A stretch of 64,000 nt of DNA from SZUA-309 sp050185825 (lineage in GTDB: Bacteria > Pseudomonadota > Gammaproteobacteria > Pseudomonadales > Azotimanducaceae). This document shows, one piece after another, positions 36,281 to 44,497 of the stretch (position 1 is its first letter; the number at the start of each line of letters is the position of its first letter). The stretch lies in assembly GCA_050185825.1 (NCBI GenBank), contig JBFWZA010000003.1, forward strand, positions 1-64,000, given 5' to 3'. The position numbers and the translations under genes are program-made. Under the pieces are notes generated by a model. The model had not been told where the DNA came from, did no database searches, and worked only from the letters and a program-made list of their open reading frames with translations.

Positions 36281-36304
36281 CTCCCGGCGAGGGGCACCGG
36301 CAGT

Positions 36305-37483
36305 TCAGCCGAGTACCTTGACGAACGACTCGGCCGGCATGGGCTTGCCGAACCAGTAGCCCTGCAGCAGGTCGGCTCCCAGCTCCCGCAGCGCCTCCGC
36401 GGTTTCCGCGTCTTCCACGCCTTCGGCGACCACCTTCATTCGAAACGTGTGCGCCAGGTCGATGATGGCCCGGACGATGTCGTGATCTCTCGGGTGCTCG
36501 AGCATGTTGGTCACGAACGAGCTGTCGACCTTGAGCACGTCGACCGGCAGATCCCGGAAGGCAGCCAGCGACGAGTAGCCGGTACCGAAATCGTCGATGG
36601 CAATCCGCACACCCAGGGCGCGCAGCTGCGCAAGCGCCGACAGGGTGCCCTGCTCGTCGGCGAGCATCGCTTCCTCGGTGATCTCCAGCGTCAGGCGCTC
36701 CGCCGGCAGGCCGAAGATCGACAACGCATCCCGCACGGTGGGAAGCAGCTCCTCATCCTTGAGCAGCACGGGCGAGACGTTGACCGCCACCGACGCGGCT
36801 CGGGGCCAGCGGGAGGCCTGAGCAATCGCGGCCTTCACCGCGAACCACGTCACCTGTCCGTGCACGGCACACTGATCCAGGTAAGGGATGAACTCGCTCG
36901 GCGGGCGTACGCCGTGCCGCGGATCGTGCCAGCGCATCAGTGCCTCCGCCGAGACCACGTTGCCGTAGCCCGCATGCACCAGCGGCTGGTAGTACATGAC
37001 GAACTCACCGCGCTCGAACGCGAGCTCCACCTCGCGCACCCGACGGATGGATACCGCATCCGATTCGACCGGCGCATCCCGGATCACGAAGAAACGGTTC
37101 TGGCGTCTGGCATCGTTCAGCCCCGATTCCGCCATCCGCATCCGTCGCTTCGAATCATTGCCGTCGGCCAGCGGCGGCACGAACGCGGAGTGGACGATGG
37201 GCTTGATTTCCTCGTCGACGACGCCGATCGGCGCTTCGAACAGCCGATGCAGCTTCGCACCCGCCAGCTCGAGCTGGATCGGATCGGACACCCGGTGCAG
37301 AACCACGCAGTACTTGTGGGGTTGCACCTTGATCAGCTCGTCGCCTTCCCGCACGAAACGCTGCACGCGCCGACTGAACTCGTCGAGAAACAGGTCCATG
37401 GACGCCTGGCCGAGCTCCGCGAAGACCTCACCCGCGTTGTCCAGCTCCACCAGGGCGAGTGTGGATCCCGTCGGGGTGTTCAT
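36305..37483 (-). CDS. c-di-GMP phosphodiesterase: degenerate GGDEF plus EAL domain
   Basis: A 392-residue cytosolic protein. Residues 1-135 look like a GGDEF-type domain that has lost its GG(D/E)EF motif. Residues 150-392 are an EAL domain with the catalytic set present: EAL (180-182), NVSP, EITEEAM, IDDFGTGYSS, LKVDSSF and EGVE. It is likely to be an active c-di-GMP phosphodiesterase; the N-terminal half may sense GTP or only mediate pairing. It begins 7 bases after the HD-GYP gene, so the two c-di-GMP proteins form an operon. Confidence 0.9.
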   Translation of the reverse strand: MNTPTGSTLALVELDNAGEVFAELGQASMDLFLDEFSRRVQRFVREGDELIKVQPHKYCVVLHRVSDPIQLELAGAKLHRLFEAPIGVVDEEIKPIVHSAFVPPLADGNDSKRRMRMAESGLNDARRQNRFFVIRDAPVESDAVSIRRVREVELAFERGEFVMYYQPLVHAGYGNVVSAEALMRWHDPRHGVRPPSEFIPYLDQCAVHGQVTWFAVKAAIAQASRWPRAASVAVNVSPVLLKDEELLPTVRDALSIFGLPAERLTLEITEEAMLADEQGTLSALAQLRALGVRIAIDDFGTGYSSLAAFRDLPVDVLKVDSSFVTNMLEHPRDHDIVRAIIDLAHTFRMKVVAEGVEDAETAEALRELGADLLQGYWFGKPMPAESFVKVLG

Positions 37484-37490
37484 GCCGGCG

Positions 37491-38699
37491 CTAGAGGAAG
37501 AATTCGTCCGGCTGGATGCCGTGTGCGCCTGGCTCCAGCTCGCGCGTGATCCAGCGGTCTCCCTGCCCGCCGCCGGTGCCGTAGCTGGCCAGATCGATCA
37601 CCGTCAGGGTGGCATGCCGATTGCCCTGCCCGTCGAGAACCAGGGCAACCTTGGGGCGCAGACGGCGGGCCGAGTTCTGCTGCACCACGATGCCGATCTC
37701 GCCGGTGTTCAGCTCGACAACGGAACCGGTAGGAAACAATCCGATCGCCTGCATGAACTGCTCGACCAGCGCGCCCTGAAACAGCAGGTCCTTGGCATCC
37801 GCGAGCTCCTGCATGGCTTCGAACGAAGACCGGCAGCCGGCAAAAGGCCGGGATGTGATCATGGCATCGTAGCTGTCCACCAGCCCCGCAATCCTCGCGA
37901 ACATGGGGATCTCCATGCCGGCGGTGCCATGCGGATAGCCGGAGCCATCGAACCGTTCGTGGTGCGCACCGACCATCTCGATGATCTCCCCGGGCACGTC
38001 GCCGGCTTCCTTCAGCATCGTCAGGCTCAGATCGACATGACTGCGCACCTCGGTTCGGGTCCGATCGTTCAGCGGCTCCGAGGATTTCGGAATCGCCTCG
38101 TCGATGCGGGTCATGCCGACGTCGAGCAGCGCGGCACCGAGCACCAGCTTCTCGAGCTGATCCCGGTCCAGGCCGAGGTGGCGGCCGAGCACCGCCGCCC
38201 AGACGGCAACGGCAATGCTGTGTCCGTACAGGTAGTCACCGCGCCGCTTCATCCGAACCAGCGCGGCCAGCGCCTGGCTGTTGCGCAGCACGCTCTCCAG
38301 CAGCGGGTTTACCGCCGCCCGGATGACGTCCACGTCCAGGTGCGCACCGGTTTTGAGCTGGCCGAAGACCTTTGCCATGGCCTCGTTGGCGCTGGTGAGA
38401 TCGACCTCGGCCGTCTTGATCTCGCTCTTGAGGTCCGATCGTTCCCGATAGGTACGGCGCGGCTTTGCGTGCTTGACGACTTCTGCGGCGGTGGAGCGCC
38501 GACGCGGGTCCACGTAGACAAAGGCGCAGTGCTCGGCAACGAACTCCGCGTCTTCCCGGCTCGTGATGTAGAAGCCCTGCAGGGCGAACGGCGTTTCCAG
38601 CCAGGGCCGATCGAGCGCCGCCACGTACATGCCGGGCTGAAGACTCGCTGCCGGGACCTCGAGGTAGTTCGAACTGTCTGAAAACTCAGCACGCATCAT
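37491..38699 (-). CDS. HD-GYP-type protein with an altered HD motif
   Basis: A 402-residue protein with an N-terminal DUF3391-like segment (about 10-110), then an HD-GYP domain. The GYP signature is complete (HHERFDGSGYP, GYP at 254-256) and an upstream metal His (His160) is present. The central HD pair, however, reads LLDVGM, with Leu192 where the His should be. Loss of this metal ligand would weaken or abolish phosphodiesterase activity, so it may act as a c-di-GMP receptor or a partner of the EAL protein encoded 7 bases downstream. Two ATGs are adjacent at the start; neither has a strong ribosome site. Confidence 0.85.
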   Translation of the reverse strand: MMRAEFSDSSNYLEVPAASLQPGMYVAALDRPWLETPFALQGFYITSREDAEFVAEHCAFVYVDPRRRSTAAEVVKHAKPRRTYRERSDLKSEIKTAEVDLTSANEAMAKVFGQLKTGAHLDVDVIRAAVNPLLESVLRNSQALAALVRMKRRGDYLYGHSIAVAVWAAVLGRHLGLDRDQLEKLVLGAALLDVGMTRIDEAIPKSSEPLNDRTRTEVRSHVDLSLTMLKEAGDVPGEIIEMVGAHHERFDGSGYPHGTAGMEIPMFARIAGLVDSYDAMITSRPFAGCRSSFEAMQELADAKDLLFQGALVEQFMQAIGLFPTGSVVELNTGEIGIVVQQNSARRLRPKVALVLDGQGNRHATLTVIDLASYGTGGGQGDRWITRELEPGAHGIQPDEFFL

Positions 38700-38764
38700 G
38701 CGAGTTTATTGCCGATCTGGTCGGCCGCGCCGGAACTGGATCACAGGACGATCAGTGTCGAGCG

Positions 38765-39589
38765 TCAGCTCCCCGGCGGCCGCAACCTGTAGATCGCTCT
38801 GAGGGTGGCGGCCATCACCGGCTGGGACGTCTCGCGGACGTAAGCGTCGACCTTCGCGTCCACGAACTGGTGACCCTTGCGCTCGAAGAGATCGGCGACC
38901 GCACACTCGACCACGAGATCCGTGTCCGGTTCGACGACGGCGTAGAACTGAGAGTCGGTCTGCACGTGCACCCAGGGATTCATGTAGGTATTGCTGGCGA
39001 GCGCCCAGTTGGTCAGTCCCAGCAGGAATCCGCCGTTCGCGAGCCCGCGATCGTCGAGCCGGTGAATCCTCGGCATCGCGCGTGGATCGCTGAGGTAGGT
39101 TGCCATGTGGTGCGCCGCGTTCCAGCGCGCCGGCAAGGCGTGCATTCCTCTGTCGCGAAGCCGTTCGAGTACCTCGCGGCTGACGGGTTCGACGGCCTGC
39201 CCGCGCACCAGCAGCGGATCATTGCGCCGGACCGGCGGCGACGGCGGATCCTCCACGAGGCTGAGCGTGCCGCTCGCGCAGCGGGTACCTTCCTGATCGA
39301 CAAGGGTTGCCCGATACGACCGATCGGTGACCTCCGAGACATCGACATCGAACTCGTAGCCGTCGTAGAGCGGCCGGTGGACGACGATCTCGGCGTGACC
39401 CGAGCGCAACCACTCCTCGCCCCAGGCTTCTACCGCCGGGTGCATGAGGTAGGCGGAAATGGTGACCCCGGGAACCAGGCCGCCCTTGAACCCGTAGGCC
39501 TTCGCCATCTCGTCGGAGTGGATCTGGTTGCTCGACTCGGTGGCCTGGTTGAAGGCGGTGGCGTGCCAGGGTGCGGGGACGGTGCTCAT
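38765..39589 (-). CDS. MaoC-like double-hotdog protein
   Basis: A 274-residue protein with two hotdog folds. The N-terminal one contains SDEMAKAYGFKGGLVPGVTI (about 25-44), the second has QFYAVVEPDTDLVVECAVAD near residue 225. Family members are acyl-CoA thioesterases or dehydratases, but the catalytic D-x4-H of MaoC hydratases is not obvious, so this may be a thioesterase-like or binding protein. It follows the Coq4-like gene by 45 bases on the same strand and is probably co-transcribed with it under the palindrome at 40365. Confidence 0.75.
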   Translation of the reverse strand: MSTVPAPWHATAFNQATESSNQIHSDEMAKAYGFKGGLVPGVTISAYLMHPAVEAWGEEWLRSGHAEIVVHRPLYDGYEFDVDVSEVTDRSYRATLVDQEGTRCASGTLSLVEDPPSPPVRRNDPLLVRGQAVEPVSREVLERLRDRGMHALPARWNAAHHMATYLSDPRAMPRIHRLDDRGLANGGFLLGLTNWALASNTYMNPWVHVQTDSQFYAVVEPDTDLVVECAVADLFERKGHQFVDAKVDAYVRETSQPVMAATLRAIYRLRPPGS

Positions 39590-39634
39590 CCCTGCATGTT
39601 ACCCGGCTGCCCGGCTCCGGCTGAAGTGCCTTGA

Positions 39635-40351
39635 TCAGGCAGCGGCGTATTCGGACAGCAGCGCCCGGTAGGGGACGGGCTCGACGATGCCGAGCTCGCT
39701 GCGGATCTCGTCGAGCGGTCGGGCCAGCAGCGACTCCCAGTCCTGCCCGGGCAGCCAGGCGGCGCGTCGGCCGTCCCCGTAGCCACGACGGACCGCACGG
39801 AACACACCGCTGCCGAAGGTCTCCCGCATCTTGAAGGACCCGACGAGGACGATGAAGCCGATACCGCGGTTGCGCGTCTGGGCGTAGGTGAAGGCCAGCA
39901 GGCAGAGCTCGCCGAGCTCGTCGCGGCCGTAGCCCGTGATCGTGTGCCAGAGGTCGTGTTGGTCGCGCAGCCGCTTGCCGTAGCGTTCCATGCCCGGGTC
40001 CGTCCAGCGATCCTGGTCCACCTCACTGGCTTCCACGAGACCGTCGGCGCTCAGGTTCTCGCTCTCCACGAAGCTCAGGTAGGCTCGCCCGAGGCTCGCG
40101 GACGGCATGGCACGCAGCGCATCGCGATCGCGCAGCGTGTCCAGAAGCTCGGCCGGCCGCCCGAGAATGGTTTGCGCGGCAGGCAGCTTCAGGAAGCGCC
40201 GGTAACCCCGCTCTATGGAGGAGCCGGCGAGCGCCCGAACGATGGTGAACACCTGGGCGGTGTCCTCCGGGTCGTTGATCAGCCGGCGGATGGCTTTCAG
40301 CGCCACCAGCGGCTGCATCCGGGTGCTCTGGGGATTGGTTTCGACGGGCAT
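39635..40351 (-). CDS. Coq4-like protein
   Basis: A 238-residue protein with the Coq4 metal motif HDxxH-x11-E: His132, Asp133, His136 and Glu148 in DQHDLWHTITGYGRDELGE. In eukaryotes Coq4 takes part in ubiquinone assembly, including C1 decarboxylation. Bacterial homologues of this type often sit outside ubiquinone operons with no known role. Here it is divergent from a TetR gene with a perfect inverted repeat between, and a hotdog protein follows. Regulation by a ligand-responsive repressor suggests a catabolic or accessory role rather than housekeeping quinone synthesis. Confidence 0.88.
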   Translation of the reverse strand: MPVETNPQSTRMQPLVALKAIRRLINDPEDTAQVFTIVRALAGSSIERGYRRFLKLPAAQTILGRPAELLDTLRDRDALRAMPSASLGRAYLSFVESENLSADGLVEASEVDQDRWTDPGMERYGKRLRDQHDLWHTITGYGRDELGELCLLAFTYAQTRNRGIGFIVLVGSFKMRETFGSGVFRAVRRGYGDGRRAAWLPGQDWESLLARPLDEIRSELGIVEPVPYRALLSEYAAA

Positions 40352-40364
40352 TTCGTGCGACCCT

Positions 40365-40384
40365 TATCAACAACGATGTTGATA
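40365..40384. promoter_or_regulatory. Perfect inverted repeat between Coq4-like and TetR genes
   Basis: TATCAACA and TGTTGATA form perfect 8-bp arms around ACGA. The repeat lies 13 bases from the Coq4-like start and 14 from the TetR start, so a bound TetR dimer would block both promoters. Its sequence is unrelated to the TNNAACNNGTTNNA sites. Confidence 0.72.
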
Positions 40385-40398
40385 GTATCTTTATAAAC

Positions 40399-40989
40399 AT
40401 GAATGTCAATAGGCGCACCCGCCGCACCCCCGAGGAAGCCCGGACGCTCATTCTCGAGACGGCCGAGCGGCGGCTGGCGGAGATGGGCCTGGAAGGATTG
40501 AACGTCGTCGGCCTGGCGAAGGCGGCCGGGATCAGCCACGCCACCCTGCTCCACCACTTCGGCAGTGCCGACGAGATGCGCCAGGCCCTCGTGCAGCGGA
40601 TGAGCGAACGTCTGATCACCGAGGCGGTGGCGGCCATCGGTGACAACGACGAGATCACCGCCGTCATGCGCGAGCTCTTCGACGTGTTCTCCACCGGCGG
40701 GCACGCCAAGCTGCTGGCCTGGCTCGCCATCGAGGAAGGTCAGCGCCCGGTGCCGAGCCCGGCGCAGTTCGCGCTGTTCGACGGGCTGATCCGGGCGAGC
40801 GCAGAGTCCATGCTCGGCGGCGACATCGCCACCGCCCGCAACCTGTTGACCCTGGTGGTCAGCGCGGCCATCGGGCTCGGGGTGGCGGGCGGGCAGCTGA
40901 TGGATCTGGTCGGCATGGACGAGGCCGACCGTCGAGTGTTCCCGGACTGGCTCGCCGGGCGGATCGGACTGCGTCGCGACGACGCCTGA
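40399..40989 (+). CDS. TetR-family transcriptional regulator
   Basis: A 196-residue regulator with a standard N-terminal helix-turn-helix (GLEGLNVVGLAKAAGISHAT, followed by LLHHFGS; about residues 30-60) and a helical ligand domain ending in a glycine-rich stretch. The ATG at 40399 has no clear ribosome site, so the leader may be very short. A perfect palindrome is 14 bases upstream, shared with the divergent Coq4-like gene, which indicates autoregulation. It is convergent with a second TetR gene, separated by 2 bases. Confidence 0.88.
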   Translation: MNVNRRTRRTPEEARTLILETAERRLAEMGLEGLNVVGLAKAAGISHATLLHHFGSADEMRQALVQRMSERLITEAVAAIGDNDEITAVMRELFDVFSTGGHAKLLAWLAIEEGQRPVPSPAQFALFDGLIRASAESMLGGDIATARNLLTLVVSAAIGLGVAGGQLMDLVGMDEADRRVFPDWLAGRIGLRRDDA

Positions 40990-40991
40990 GC

Positions 40992-41546
40992 TCAGAGCCG
41001 GCTCAAGCCCTCCCGCACCGTCCGCAGCAGCGCATCGGATCGTTCCCGATCCGTGCACACCCGCGACAATGCCAGGGCGCCGATCAGCGCGCTGACGGCG
41101 AGCATCCCGTCGCGCTCGCTGCCGAGCGCCTTCGTGGCGGTCGCGATCAGCCCTTCCACCTGAGCGCTCATGGTTGCCTTCAGGCCGGCCTCACCGTGAC
41201 CGACCTCGGAAACCAGGGCGGCGATGGCGCAGCCGGACTCCGGATGATCGCGATGCGCGGGGCTCAGGTAGCCGCGCACGAACGCCTCGAAATCGTCCCT
41301 TGCCGTGCCGGCGCCGCTGTCCTTCCGGCGGTTCTGCACACCGAGCGCCAGCGCCTGCTTCAGCGCTTCCTCGAGCAGCTCCGTGCGGGAGACGAAGTGA
41401 TTGTAGAAACCGCCGTGGGTGAGGCCCACCGACTCCATGAGCCCGGCAACGCTCACGGACTCGAGGCCGTCCCTGCGGATACGGGCTGCCGCCTCCGTGA
41501 GGATCCGCTCCCGGTTCCTCGCCTTGTCCGCCTGTGAGTGGCCCAT
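40992..41546 (-). CDS. TetR-family transcriptional regulator
   Basis: A 184-residue regulator. SVAGLMESVGLTHGGFYNHF (about 32-51) is the recognition helix region of the NemR/AcuR-like branch of TetR. A Cys in ESGCAIAALVSEVGH near residue 104 resembles electrophile- or acrylate-sensing members, which is only suggestive. The ATG at 41546 follows GGGAGA; the longer frame is rejected. It is divergent from a crotonase, with two inverted repeats in the gap, and most likely represses that gene and itself. Confidence 0.88.
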   Translation of the reverse strand: MGHSQADKARNRERILTEAAARIRRDGLESVSVAGLMESVGLTHGGFYNHFVSRTELLEEALKQALALGVQNRRKDSGAGTARDDFEAFVRGYLSPAHRDHPESGCAIAALVSEVGHGEAGLKATMSAQVEGLIATATKALGSERDGMLAVSALIGALALSRVCTDRERSDALLRTVREGLSRL

Positions 41547-41583
41547 GGGTCGGTCTCCCGTTCGACGTCGCTTGACATTCTGA

Positions 41584-41632
41584 ATGATACTCATCATCTT
41601 CACCACTCGTCAGCATGATGAACATCATGCTG
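41584..41632. promoter_or_regulatory. Two inverted repeats, probable operators of the TetR at 40992
   Basis: CAGCATGATG and CATCATGCTG (41611-41632) are perfect 10-bp arms around AA. A second, smaller dyad, ATGAT-ACTC-ATCAT, lies at 41584-41597 and shares the ATGAT half-site. Both are in the gap between the TetR start at 41546 and the crotonase start at 41700. Confidence 0.75.
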
Positions 41633-41699
41633 AATTCTGCCACTAACCAAGCCAGCAACCCAGTCACCCGCAAACGTCGTCCATGAACAGGAGTCGAAA

Positions 41700-42488
41700 A
41701 TGTCCGAGCAACCCGTCCCCGGCCGTGTCTACTACGAGCGGGAAGAGCACATTCTTAAGATCGTCATCGACAATGCGGCCAAGCGGAACGCGTTCACGCC
41801 ACAGATGATGGCGGAGCTGTCCGACGCCCTGACCGTGCTCGATCGGGATCCGGACCTCCGCGTTGGCGTGCTCTGCGCTGCCGGCGATCACTTCACCGCC
41901 GGGCTCGACATGCCGCTGTTTTTCGGACCGAACGCGAAGCCCGTGCCGCGGCCGGAGAATCACGTCGATCCGTTCGGCCTGACGAACCGCTGCAGCAAAC
42001 CGCTGATCACCGCCGTGCAGGGCATCGTCTTCACGGTGGGCATCGAGATGATGCTGGCGGGCGACATCGTGGTGGCGGCGGACGACTGCCGCTTCTGCCA
42101 GATGGAGGCGAAGCGGGGAATTGCGCCCCTCGCCGGGGCCCACTTCCGGTTCATCACCCGCGCCGGCTGGGGCAACGCCATGTACCACCTGCTGCTGTGC
42201 GACGAGTTCACCGCCGCGGAAGCCTACCGCATCGGCCTGGTTCAGGAAGTGGTGCCGCCCGGCGAGCAGGTGGAGCGGGCGATGGCCCTCGCCGGCCTCA
42301 TCTCCGCAAACGCGCCGCTCGGCATTCAGGTCACCAAGGAAGCCGGACGCGAGTTCATCGCCGAGGGAGAACGGGCGGCCATCGCCGCCATCCCCCGCAT
42401 CCGCGAGCGGGTGATGCAGACGGAGGATGCTGCCGAGGGCATCCGTTCCTTCGTCGAGCGGCGACCGGCGGTGTTCAAGGGGCGTTGA
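41700..42488 (+). CDS. Enoyl-CoA hydratase/isomerase (crotonase) family protein
   Basis: A 262-residue crotonase. The oxyanion region VQGIVFTVGIEMMLAGDIVV is unusual in lacking the normal glycine pattern, and the second loop is QMEAKRGIAPLAGAHFR, with a Glu at the start but none at the usual second position. It also ends FKGR. The start at 41700 has an AGGAG-type ribosome site. A strong palindrome and a TetR gene are directly upstream, so this gene has its own control, separate from the PhyH gene that follows across a gap containing operator site 5. Confidence 0.86.
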   Translation: MSEQPVPGRVYYEREEHILKIVIDNAAKRNAFTPQMMAELSDALTVLDRDPDLRVGVLCAAGDHFTAGLDMPLFFGPNAKPVPRPENHVDPFGLTNRCSKPLITAVQGIVFTVGIEMMLAGDIVVAADDCRFCQMEAKRGIAPLAGAHFRFITRAGWGNAMYHLLLCDEFTAAEAYRIGLVQEVVPPGEQVERAMALAGLISANAPLGIQVTKEAGREFIAEGERAAIAAIPRIRERVMQTEDAAEGIRSFVERRPAVFKGR

Positions 42489-42546
42489 TACCATCGTTGA
42501 TGCCATCACAGGTGCGCGGCCGAGCCGGCGGTCTGTGGTCGAATAT

Positions 42547-42560
42547 TAAAATGCGTTATA
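42547..42560. promoter_or_regulatory. KstR-like palindrome, site 5
   Basis: TAAAATGCGTTATA is identical to the site at 31741. It lies 40 bases before the PhyH start at 42601, in the 112-base gap after the crotonase gene, and faces only one gene start. Confidence 0.7.
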
Positions 42561-42600
42561 AGCTGGGCAACGACAGAACGGATGCGGAGCCCGGCCGAAG

Positions 42601-43479
42601 GTGTCCGGCACTTCTTCGAATACCACGCACAACGACACGCTGCCGGCGCGTCGCGCAATCTCCGACCTGCCCGTCAGAGACTGGGAAGATGCCGCCCGTA
42701 CGCTCGACACGGACGGCGTCGTGCGCCTCGAAGGCGCTCTGACCGCCGATGCGCTGCGAGCGGTGGAGCAGGCCTTCGAGCAGAGCCTGTCGAACCCGGG
42801 CCCGGGTGCGGTGAACTTCTATCCGGAGGAATCGGCCACCTTCTTCCAGGACACCGGCCAGAACTACCTGCCGCTGGTGCGCACGATCGGTCTCGACGCC
42901 ATGGTGGCCGCGCTCTGGCACGAGTCCCGGATGTGGTACCTCGGCGAGCAGCTCTTCCTCAAGGAAGGCGGCCACAGCCGGCGCACGCCGTGGCACCAGG
43001 ACACGTCCTACCTGCGGATGCGCGGCGCGCAGATGGTGGCGTGCTGGATCTCTCTCGATCCCCTGCCGAGGCGGCATTGCCTCGAGTTCGTGCGCGGCTC
43101 CCACAAAGGTGCGCTGTACAACGGCTCGGCGTTTGCCGGCCACGACGATACCGCGCCGCTCTATCGGGACTCGCCACTGCCAAGGCTGCCGGACATCGAA
43201 GCGAACCGGGAAGACTACGACATCGTGGCCTGGGATCTGGTACCCGGAGACATCCTGGTCTTCCACCTCGGCATCCTCCACGGCGGCGGCGCCACGGAAC
43301 CCGGCCTGCGCCGGCGCACCGCATCGATCCGCTTCATGGGTCCGGATGTGGTCTACGATGGACGCGTGCGCGATCGTCGCGGCGCCAAGGCCGGCAACGA
43401 TGCGGCACTCTCGGGCATCTACGACCGGCTGACGGACGGCCAGCCCTTCCACACGCTGGACCTGTTCCGGCCCGTCTGA
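42601..43479 (+). CDS. PhyH-family oxygenase
   Basis: A 292-residue Fe(II)/2-oxoglutarate-type oxygenase with WHQD (His132, Asp134) and distal His227 in LHGGGAT. It is a close paralogue of the proteins at 27074 and 46332, sharing PGPGA near residue 66 and the RRTPWHQD block. The start is taken as GTG at 42601 with GGAG 11 bases upstream, the only reasonable choice in frame. The alpha/beta hydrolase follows 34 bases downstream and may process the hydroxylated product. Operator site 5 suggests control by the same regulator as the six-gene operon. Confidence 0.87.
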   Translation: MSGTSSNTTHNDTLPARRAISDLPVRDWEDAARTLDTDGVVRLEGALTADALRAVEQAFEQSLSNPGPGAVNFYPEESATFFQDTGQNYLPLVRTIGLDAMVAALWHESRMWYLGEQLFLKEGGHSRRTPWHQDTSYLRMRGAQMVACWISLDPLPRRHCLEFVRGSHKGALYNGSAFAGHDDTAPLYRDSPLPRLPDIEANREDYDIVAWDLVPGDILVFHLGILHGGGATEPGLRRRTASIRFMGPDVVYDGRVRDRRGAKAGNDAALSGIYDRLTDGQPFHTLDLFRPV

Positions 43480-43513
43480 AGACCGACCACACGACACACC
43501 TGCGGAGCTCTCC

Positions 43514-44485
43514 ATGACCAGCACTTCCGACATCTCCCACCACACCGCCGACGTCGGCGGCGCCAGAATCCACTGGGCGGAATGCGGCAGTGGCCCGGTG
43601 GTGCTGATGGTTCACGGATTCCCGGAGTCCTGGTACTCCTGGCGCAACCAGCTTCCCGCGCTGGCGGAGGCGGGCTATCGCGCGGTGGCCATCGATGTGC
43701 GCGGTTACGGGCGTTCCTCCAAACCCCGCGCCGTGTCCGACTACCGGATGGTGTGCAAGGTGGCGGACATCGTGGGACTGGTGGGCGTGCTCGGCTCCGA
43801 CGACGTCACCCTCATCGGCCACGACTGGGGCGCCCCCATCGTCTGGAACTCGGCCCTGCTGCGGCCGGACCTGTTCCGCGGCGTCGCCGGACTGTCCGTG
43901 CCCTACTCGCCCCCGAACCGGGAGCAGCGGCCGCTCGAGCGGATGCGCGCCATAGCCGGAGACGACGAGTTCTATGTGGAGTACTTCCAGGAGCCGGGCC
44001 GCGCCGAGGCGGAAATCGAGACGGACGTGCGGAGCTGGCTGCTCGGCTTCTACTGGTGCATCTCCGGCGACGTCAGGAACGGGCCCAACGTAGGCATCGT
44101 GCCGCGGGGCACCCGGATGCGTGATCACTTCGTCTATCCGGAAACCATGCCCGCGTGGATGACGGAGGAGAACCTGGACGTCTACGTGCGCGAGTTCGAG
44201 TACTCCGGCTTCTTCGGCCCCCTCTCCCGCTACCGCAACGTCGACCGGGACTGGGAGGATCTGGCCGGATTCGCCGGCCAGCCCATCACGCTGCCGGCGC
44301 TGTTCATCGGCGGCGACCGGGACGGACCGACCATCTGGGGCGCACCCGCCATCGCCCAGTTCGAGCGGACCCTGCCGAAGCTGACCCGGTCGGTGATCCT
44401 GCCGGGCTGCGGTCACTGGACCCAGCAGGAACGGCCGGCGGAGACCAACGAGCTGCTGATCGAGTTTCTCGACGGCCTGCACTGA
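43514..44485 (+). CDS. Epoxide-hydrolase-like alpha/beta hydrolase
   Basis: A 323-residue alpha/beta hydrolase. HGFPESWYSW near residue 36 gives the oxyanion region, and GHDWGAP near residue 104 carries an Asp nucleophile, as in epoxide hydrolases and haloacid-type enzymes. A cap domain with Tyr residues follows, and His in GCGHWTQQE completes the triad. An epoxide or an activated C-X bond is the likely target, but ester hydrolysis cannot be excluded. It follows the PhyH gene on the same strand. Confidence 0.86.
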   Translation: MTSTSDISHHTADVGGARIHWAECGSGPVVLMVHGFPESWYSWRNQLPALAEAGYRAVAIDVRGYGRSSKPRAVSDYRMVCKVADIVGLVGVLGSDDVTLIGHDWGAPIVWNSALLRPDLFRGVAGLSVPYSPPNREQRPLERMRAIAGDDEFYVEYFQEPGRAEAEIETDVRSWLLGFYWCISGDVRNGPNVGIVPRGTRMRDHFVYPETMPAWMTEENLDVYVREFEYSGFFGPLSRYRNVDRDWEDLAGFAGQPITLPALFIGGDRDGPTIWGAPAIAQFERTLPKLTRSVILPGCGHWTQQERPAETNELLIEFLDGLH

Positions 44486-44497
44486 GGCTGCCGGGGC

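Noticed and set aside
41572..41577. TTGACA as the -35 box of the crotonase promoter
   Set aside because: No acceptable -10 box lies at 16-18 bases, so the promoter could not be placed.
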